Shown here one piece after another: positions 34,361-39,133 of a stretch of DNA of 39,133 bases. The notes beneath the pieces are model-generated. The model saw nothing but the letters and a program-made list of their open reading frames with translations, searched no databases and was not told the origin of the DNA. The DNA is taken from assembly GCA_964448055.1 (NCBI GenBank), contig CAYUVB010000013.1, positions 1 to 39,133 on the forward strand, read 5' to 3'. The DNA is from WANQ01 sp964448055. Lineage in GTDB: Archaea; Thermoproteota; Thermoprotei_A; Sulfolobales; WANQ01. A program made the position numbers and the translations under genes. Positions within the stretch are counted from its first letter, which is position 1. Each line of letters opens with the position of its first letter.

Positions 34361-35362
34361 TTACTCTAATAAGGGGAAGAATCTGCAACGACATGCTTTA
34401 TCTCTGATACATCTGCTTACTGTTAGCCTCGCCAGGTTCATTGAATTCCTTATTACTGGTAATATCTCTTCTGCTATCATTGGTATATGTTTCCCTAGAT
34501 CTTTTAGTATGTCTCCTATGTATTCTAGTATTACTTCTTCCTTACCTAATACTACTAGCGCTTTGTTTATATCGTTATGTAAATACGATGATATTGCTGC
34601 CTCGTAGAGTTCTTGAAGGTAACTTATCATCTTGTCTGCTTCTTCTACTAAGCTATTCTTCTCTTCCCTTGGTAATGTTGCTAATATTCCTGCTAGTCTT
34701 GCAACGGAGTCTGCTATCTCTTTTAGGTTTCCCAAGACTATTATCGAATCTATTACTTCCTGGTTTTTCTCAGGTGACTCCTGGTATACTTTTCTCTTTG
34801 ATACTCTTAGTCCTAGGTAGTATATTCCTTCAGCTTCCTCTTCCAGGTCTTTCAGCTCATTTAGTGCTTCTTTACTTATGTTAAGTAGTATTCCTCGTGT
34901 TATGTTAAACATTTGATTCAATATATTGGAGAGCTTCTCTATTATTGATGCCGTATCCACTAGTGCTTCCATAAACGTTAGCTTATAGGAATATCCTTTT
35001 AGACCTGGTAGTATGACTATTCCTGGCAGTTTTCTTCTTAGTATTTTCATTGATTCCTCTATTACCTCGCGTTTACCTTTCACATGTATCTCTGAAACAC
35101 CTTCAATGTATGCGCCAATAACTTCCTCAACAAGCTGCTTAGTATTCCTGCGTGAAGCGTCTAATGCGATTCTTAATCCGGAGGGCTCCTTTACTTCTTT
35201 TTCCCTCGGTGAACGTAGTATTATGGAGTCCTCATGTTTCTCTAACTCTACTACATCTCCTACCTCTATACCAAGTTCACGACACCATCTTTTAGGTATG
35301 GTTACAGCATAGGAGGCTTCTCCTACCTTAAGTATCTTCCTTCTCTCCTTTTCTAAAGCCAA
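34361..35362 (-). CDS. AbrB-PhoU family regulator
   Basis: This is a protein of about 333 residues from TTG 35362, chosen because AGGTG lies 8 nt upstream; GTG 35374 is the longer alternative. The N-terminus is a SpoVT/AbrB DNA-binding swapped-hairpin (KILKVGEASYAVTIPKRWCRELGIEVGDVVEL). The rest is a helical PhoU-like region in two halves (about 120-220 and 225-320), rich in Glu and Leu. Archaeal AbrB-PhoU proteins are thought to regulate phosphate uptake. No pst transporter genes are nearby. A C-terminal CIRDKACRCRF stretch adds three Cys. It lies upstream of, and on the same strand as, the hydrogenase operon with a 217-base gap, so separate transcription is likely. Confidence 0.82.
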   Translation of the reverse strand: MALEKERRKILKVGEASYAVTIPKRWCRELGIEVGDVVELEKHEDSIILRSPREKEVKEPSGLRIALDASRRNTKQLVEEVIGAYIEGVSEIHVKGKREVIEESMKILRRKLPGIVILPGLKGYSYKLTFMEALVDTASIIEKLSNILNQMFNITRGILLNISKEALNELKDLEEEAEGIYYLGLRVSKRKVYQESPEKNQEVIDSIIVLGNLKEIADSVARLAGILATLPREEKNSLVEEADKMISYLQELYEAAISSYLHNDINKALVVLGKEEVILEYIGDILKDLGKHIPMIAEEILPVIRNSMNLARLTVSRCIRDKACRCRFFPLLE

Positions 35363-35453
35363 TACATATAGCACCTGCAGTTACAACTAATATTGCTATA
35401 GTAAGCAATTATATATCTTGACGCTAGAATAATTATGATATACCTTTTCCTTG

Positions 35454-35553
35454 NNNNNNNNNNNNNNNNNNNNNNNNNNNNNNNNNNNNNNNNNNNNNNN
35501 NNNNNNNNNNNNNNNNNNNNNNNNNNNNNNNNNNNNNNNNNNNNNNNNNNNNN
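35454..35553. other. Assembly gap of exactly 100 N
   Basis: A run of exactly 100 N is usually a placeholder for a gap of unknown length. Sequence left and right of it need not be this close in the genome, and the gene on the right side lacks its 5' part. Confidence 0.98.
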
Positions 35554-35554
35554 A

Positions 35555-35839
35555 GTACTTCAAGGAGGTATATGGAGTACCGATGCAATATTCCGTGAAA
35601 CAACCGATAAAGTAGTAGAATATTCTAGAATGGGTATTCTAGGAGTAGACATGGAGGCTACAGCCTTAATGACTGTAGCAGCTTATCGCAGAGTAAGATT
35701 AGCCGTAATAGTATCAATATCAGATGAACTCTACGGTAAACAATGGAATCCAGGCTTTGGTACAAAAAAGTTGAAGAAAACAGAAAAGATCATTGTGGAA
35801 GCAGCTCTCAAAACATTAACCAAAACAATTGGTGAATAA
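35555..35839 (+). CDS. Nucleoside (purine/uridine) phosphorylase, 3' part
   Basis: This is the C-terminal 94 residues of a PNP/UDP-family phosphorylase: GGIWSTDAIFRET, then the ribose-binding MGILGVDMEATALMTVAAY, then IVSISDELYGKQW. The Glu of VDMEATAL binds ribose and the Asp of SISDEL is the usual base-interacting or proton-donating position. The enzyme would split nucleosides with phosphate to ribose-1-phosphate and base. The 5' two thirds are lost in the gap. Confidence 0.85.
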   Translation, partial: VLQGGIWSTDAIFRETTDKVVEYSRMGILGVDMEATALMTVAAYRRVRLAVIVSISDELYGKQWNPGFGTKKLKKTEKIIVEAALKTLTKTIGE

Positions 35840-35904
35840 TGACGTTATGGTAAGAGTTAGTTTAGGATAAAACTAAGCTATTTGTGTCTTCGTAAAAGGA
35901 TACA

Positions 35905-36195
35905 TTATTCTACAACCAGTAGGTTATCTCTTCTCCCTATTACGCCCTTTTCCACGAAGGCTGTTAGCACAAGTCCCTTAGCAAGGATCGATGGATTGAC
36001 CCGTACAACACCTTTAACTTCAACTTCGAGTACACCTTTAATTACGTCCTCCTTGATCTTCTCGCCAGTTCCATTACGATACACGTAATATTCAATGTCG
36101 AATCCACTCTGTATTCTTTCAGCTTCCTCGCCCTTAACTTTGATAGGTAATTCTACTTTAGATGGAGTAAGATGAAGTAATACCATGTACTTCAA
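35905..36195 (-). CDS. Hypothetical beta-rich protein, 96 aa
   Basis: This small protein starts at ATG, with alternating short strands (KYMVLLHLTP, KVELPIKVKG, YYVYRNGTGE, VLEVEVKGVVRV, GLVLTAFVEKGV), no Cys and no membrane segment. It is convergent with the phosphorylase gene (65 bases). No family is recognised. Confidence 0.5.
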   Translation of the reverse strand: MKYMVLLHLTPSKVELPIKVKGEEAERIQSGFDIEYYVYRNGTGEKIKEDVIKGVLEVEVKGVVRVNPSILAKGLVLTAFVEKGVIGRRDNLLVVE

Positions 36196-36376
36196 GTCCT
36201 AATTACCTCCCACGGCTGGTTAGAGATACTTGATAATTTATTTTTATTCCTTGTCCCGAATCCTTAATCTGTATGCAAGAATACCTTAGACGTGATGCTT
36301 ATCTAGTCTTAATCTAGTTATACCCAGTTGTAGAGAAATATATTATCTAGTACTCCTATGTACTACCTACTTAGGT

Positions 36377-36793
36377 GTGAATATATTGTCAGTAATACTT
36401 GTCGAGGAGTTGTCTAAGAGTCGTAGTGGTAAGCATGCTGTACGCAAGCTGGCCTTCATCGTATCTAAGGATGGTGGTGTAAGAAAAGTAGATTGTAGTA
36501 ATGGTGAGGAAGGAGTTAAAACATATGCTAAGGGATGGAGTCGTGTATGTAATGTTGAGTTAAAGGAGAACGAGTATGCTGTACAAATACATCTAGTCCG
36601 AAACCTTTATGGACATGTTAAAGGATACATAGAGGTCTATGACCATAATGGTAACATGGTTTTCCGTGCAGTATACCGTAAGCTAAAGATACGTAGAAGT
36701 CATGGACACCTACGTTATGCATGGATTGTTAAGCGAGTAGCCGAGGAGCTAAAATTACCTGTTAAGAGGTACAACCTAGGTGTAGTGGTGTAA
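36377..36793 (+). CDS. Hypothetical basic protein, 138 aa
   Basis: The protein starts at GTG 36377, or at TTG 36386 where AGGTG has better spacing. It is basic and probably beta-rich, with no membrane segment: LSKSRSGKHAVRKLAFIVSKDGG, then IHLVRNLYGHVKGYIEVYDHNGNMVFRAVYRKLKIRRSHGH split over two strands, then a C-terminal helix (IVKRVAEELKLP). The many Arg, Lys and His would suit nucleic acid binding, but no family is recognised. It is followed after 7 bases by the Cys-rich small protein on the same strand, so the two form a likely operon. Confidence 0.55.
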   Translation: MNILSVILVEELSKSRSGKHAVRKLAFIVSKDGGVRKVDCSNGEEGVKTYAKGWSRVCNVELKENEYAVQIHLVRNLYGHVKGYIEVYDHNGNMVFRAVYRKLKIRRSHGHLRYAWIVKRVAEELKLPVKRYNLGVVV

Positions 36794-36800
36794 ATAGAGC

Positions 36801-37166
36801 ATGCCTAGACTCTTAGAACCATTAACTGATGAAGAAAAAGAAGCCGCTAATAGGATGATACAAGCATTTAGTACGTTCAATGCATTCGTGTTTGAGCTAC
36901 CAGAAAGAAAACTATTCTTTAACGTAATACATAAGGTTGGGCTTGAACCATTAATAACCATAAAGGAATTAAGAAGGAGAAAAGTAATCATTTACGTTGT
37001 ATTGTTAAACGAAAGACCTTGTATCAACGAATGCCAGTATAGGTGTCGAGGTAAAAAGGGTGATGAACAACGCAAGTGCATTCATGAATGTGTGGAGAAA
37101 TGTATGGGGGAGCGTAAAGAATACTTAATCAATGCTTTAAGGGAATCCTCCAAGAAAAATTCCTAG
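36801..37166 (+). CDS. Small protein with twin CX3CX3C motif
   Basis: This 121-residue protein starts at ATG. The N-terminal 75 residues are helical with an apparent strand (KVIIYVVLLNE). The C-terminal part holds CINECQYRC (residues about 74-82) and CIHECVEKC (about 92-100), two copies of C-x3-C-x3-C separated by a charged linker. These six Cys on two helices could bind metal or an Fe-S cluster, or form paired disulfides as in CHCH-like hairpins. No secretion signal is present. It is likely co-transcribed with the basic hypothetical gene just upstream. Confidence 0.65.
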   Translation: MPRLLEPLTDEEKEAANRMIQAFSTFNAFVFELPERKLFFNVIHKVGLEPLITIKELRRRKVIIYVVLLNERPCINECQYRCRGKKGDEQRKCIHECVEKCMGERKEYLINALRESSKKNS

Positions 37167-37313
37167 AATTCAGGAATTAGGCACTCATAAAATCTCTGAA
37201 CGATATCCTACCAACAATGCATCTTTCATTTTGATTGTTATTGATAAAAGCTGGATTCCGTGTTATGTAACTCTATTTTAGTCATGAAAATTATTGTATT
37301 TATAAAGCTGTGT

Positions 37314-38276
37314 TCATCTTGTTTTTAGGATTTTGTTTAGAGTAGGGAATTTACTAAGTAGTTCGTTGATATCCCTTGGTAGATGTCTTGCTCCATACCC
37401 CATACATGAGTAAGCGCCCATAGCGTTACCGAGGAGGGCTGCTTCTTCGGGTTTAAGATTCAACATCAATCCATATATGACTCCAGCGTTAAATGCATCA
37501 CCTGCTCCTGTTGTATCAACGACTTCTACTCTAAATGGTGGAATCCTTAGTACCTTATCATTAGTTATGATAGCTGAACCTTGGGATCCGAGTTTCAAGA
37601 ATACAGCACTTGGTTTGAGAATTTCATAGATTCTCTTAATACCTTCCTCGATACTGCTTACTCCTATTAAGTAGGTCATTTCATCCTTATTAAGGAAGAC
37701 ATAATCCACGTAGCCTTTAAGCCTATGTACTAGTTCGGGTTTCTCAGTAGCTATTCCTTCAAGGTCTATACTTACCATGGTGCCTACTTCTTTTCCTCTT
37801 TTAGCTAATGTTGTTATGCTTGCTTCGCCATCTTTGCTTAGTGCCATATAACCTGATATGTGTACATGTGCTATCCGCGTATTCATCGATTTTAAGGCTG
37901 TTCTAGGATTAGCTAGAATATTAGCTCCTCTATATCCTATAATTGTCCTAGAACCATTAGGAAAGACTAGTATAGTCATCACACCAGTAGGTTCCTTACT
38001 TATCCTTTCAATAAATCTTGTATCTACACCCTCCTGTGCAAGAGCTTTTATAGCCTCATCTCCGAAGGTATCTGTACCAACAGCACCTACAAGTTCTACT
38101 TTTACACCTAGCCTTGAAAGGGCTACAGCTATGTTACCACCTACACCGCCATGCATTACCTTCATTGATTTAGCTACTATTGATACATCATCACTAGGCA
38201 ATGAGTCTACGTAAAAGAGTATATCTATATTGATATCTCCGAAAACTAGTACTACTCCACGTCTATGTAACCTCAA
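37314..38276 (-). CDS. PfkB-family sugar or nucleoside kinase
   Basis: This 320-residue ribokinase-like protein has an N-terminal signature VFGDINIDILFYVD, MHGGVGGNIAVALSRLG (the GG motif), GAVGTDTFGDEAI, and the C-terminal VVDTTGAGDAFNAGVIYG with the catalytic Asp and anion hole. PfkB kinases phosphorylate sugars, nucleosides or ribose-1-phosphate; the substrate cannot be read from the sequence. It starts at TTG overlapping the stop of the BtpA-like gene (TTGA), so the two are translated together. A nucleoside phosphorylase end lies nearby on the other strand, so a nucleoside-linked role is possible but unproven. Confidence 0.88.
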   Translation of the reverse strand: MRLHRRGVVLVFGDINIDILFYVDSLPSDDVSIVAKSMKVMHGGVGGNIAVALSRLGVKVELVGAVGTDTFGDEAIKALAQEGVDTRFIERISKEPTGVMTILVFPNGSRTIIGYRGANILANPRTALKSMNTRIAHVHISGYMALSKDGEASITTLAKRGKEVGTMVSIDLEGIATEKPELVHRLKGYVDYVFLNKDEMTYLIGVSSIEEGIKRIYEILKPSAVFLKLGSQGSAIITNDKVLRIPPFRVEVVDTTGAGDAFNAGVIYGLMLNLKPEEAALLGNAMGAYSCMGYGARHLPRDINELLSKFPTLNKILKTR

Positions 38277-39133
38277 GTTTTAGAACGCCTCAACTCCCTT
38301 ACCACTGACATAAGCTTCCTAACTCTTTCTGGATCCACTGGATTCTGTGTTAAGCCATGGTATTTGAAGTATGTGCCTACAATTGCTCCATCAGCGTATC
38401 TGAGTAGATCTCGAGCGTTTTGTGGATTTAATCCACTACCTATAATTACTGGAGTATCGCCAACAGTTTCTTTAACTATCTTTACATCATTGGGTGATGG
38501 AGGCTCACCTGTCATAGATCCAGTAACTATTATAGCGTCAGCCATGTAGAAGTCCGTCCATGTGGCATGTGTTTTAAGGTCTATACCAGGGAATACTACG
38601 GAATGCTTCTTCACTATATCTGCGAAGAACTTTATGTCCCATGCGTGAAGAAGTTTTCTTAGCCTCATAAGATCAGCAGCATTACCATGATCGAATTCTC
38701 CAGTATCCCATACAGCTGCTCCAGTATAGAGACATACCCTAATGAATTTAGCACCTGCAGCCTTCGCTATACCTAATGCTACCCTACCCCCATTATGTAT
38801 TACCGTTATTCCTACTGGTACATTAACCTCTTTTACAACAGCTCTGGCAGCTACAGCATGAGCTGCTATCTCTTCTGGAGGTATTCTATTAGCTCCTGAA
38901 TAATATGGGAGATCCCACATGTTCTCAACAATGAGGCCATCAACTCCTCCTTCAACTAAAGCTTTTGCATCTCTTAGCGCGTTTTCGATAATCACATCCA
39001 TATCCCATCCTTCATAAGCTGGCGATCCTGGAAGAGGCATTAAATGCACCATACCTATTATAGGCTTATCAACTCCAAACAATTCTTCTAAGTTTCTAAG
39101 CCTTTTACCGTAGAAGGATTTCGCCCATTCAGG
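38273..39133 (-). CDS. BtpA/SgcQ-family TIM-barrel protein, 5' end beyond window
   Basis: The frame stays open to the window edge (residues RLRNLEELFGVDKPIIGMVHL), so the TTG at 39082 is probably internal and the true start lies outside. Typical BtpA features are PIIGMVHLMPLPGSP, GGVDGLIVENMWD, PVGITVIHNGG, FIRVCLYTGAAV, DIVKKHS, DAIIVTGSMTGEPP and VIIGSGLNPQNA. The family is linked to photosystem I stability in cyanobacteria and to sugar metabolism elsewhere; the archaeal role is unknown. The overlapped PfkB kinase suggests a phosphorylated sugar or nucleotide-derived substrate. Confidence 0.88.
   Translation of the reverse strand, partial: PEWAKSFYGKRLRNLEELFGVDKPIIGMVHLMPLPGSPAYEGWDMDVIIENALRDAKALVEGGVDGLIVENMWDLPYYSGANRIPPEEIAAHAVAARAVVKEVNVPVGITVIHNGGRVALGIAKAAGAKFIRVCLYTGAAVWDTGEFDHGNAADLMRLRKLLHAWDIKFFADIVKKHSVVFPGIDLKTHATWTDFYMADAIIVTGSMTGEPPSPNDVKIVKETVGDTPVIIGSGLNPQNARDLLRYADGAIVGTYFKYHGLTQNPVDPERVRKLMSVVRELRRSKT

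Noticed and set aside
1..39133. CRISPR arrays, tRNA, rRNA and insertion sequences with terminal repeats
   Set aside because: Reading both strands gave no regularly spaced repeats, cloverleaf or transposase with inverted ends.

Overview
This is an AT-rich archaeal window. It has dense AGA/AGG and ATA codon use, many GTG/TTG starts, GGTGAT-type ribosome binding sites and T/A-rich TATA boxes. Its gene families are a PaREP1-like protein, HEPN/MNT and CopG/RHH toxin-antitoxin type proteins, sulfhydrogenase subunits, an AbrB-PhoU regulator, NadA/NadC/NadX and a BtpA-like protein. Together these point to a hyperthermophilic Thermoproteota (crenarchaeote), most likely a Desulfurococcales-type anaerobic heterotroph in the Ignisphaera/Staphylothermus neighbourhood. 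That placement is inference. A 100-N block at 35454-35553 shows this is a draft scaffold, so the two sides may not be truly adjacent.

Region 1 (1-10.1 kb) is accessory. It holds an edge membrane protein, a frameshifted PaREP1-like gene, four secreted or membrane proteins on the minus strand (2568-8000), a frameshifted PH-domain membrane protein, and a subtilase remnant with an in-frame TAG. Around this block sits a repeated unit seen nowhere else in the window. A small protein with a possible RNase H-like fold (1782-2237 +; 9660-10110 -, frameshifted) lies tail-to-tail with a short GC-rich structured RNA candidate (2238-2298 -; 9585-9651 +). The two RNA candidates keep the same internal motifs (GAGT/GTGA, GGC/GCC), change their outer stem in a compensatory way (GGCCTCC/GGAGGCC versus GGCCGCG/CGCGGCC), and each has a TATA-like box 32-33 nt upstream. 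This is the best candidate for an undescribed system.

Region 2 (10.6-19.5 kb) holds a membrane-bound winged-helix regulator, two retropepsin-like proteases (one apparently starting at CTG), an RHH regulator followed at once by a membrane-anchored serpin, three more secreted proteins of unknown role, a DUF4177-like protein, a HEPN-MNT pair and a DppA-like M55 aminopeptidase.

Region 3 (19.6-34.1 kb) is the redox core and looks intact. A four-gene cytosolic sulfhydrogenase operon (beta-gamma-delta-alpha, +) is followed by a convergent CoA-disulfide-reductase/NADH-oxidase type flavoprotein, the nadA-nadC-nadX operon for NAD synthesis from aspartate, and a second hydrogenase operon on the minus strand. 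That second operon encodes a NuoE-like, a NuoF-like and a 2Fe-2S protein, a [NiFe] large subunit, and a [NiFe] small subunit fused to two ferredoxin clusters and an [FeFe]-hydrogenase H-cluster-like domain. It looks like an NAD(P)-linked, possibly electron-bifurcating, hybrid hydrogenase. Both hydrogenases would exchange electrons between NAD(P)H, ferredoxin or sulfur compounds and H2 during fermentation.

Region 4 (34.3-39.1 kb) holds an AbrB-PhoU regulator, the scaffold gap with the 3' end of a nucleoside phosphorylase, three hypothetical proteins (one with a twin CX3CX3C motif), a PfkB-family kinase and a BtpA-family protein that runs off the window.
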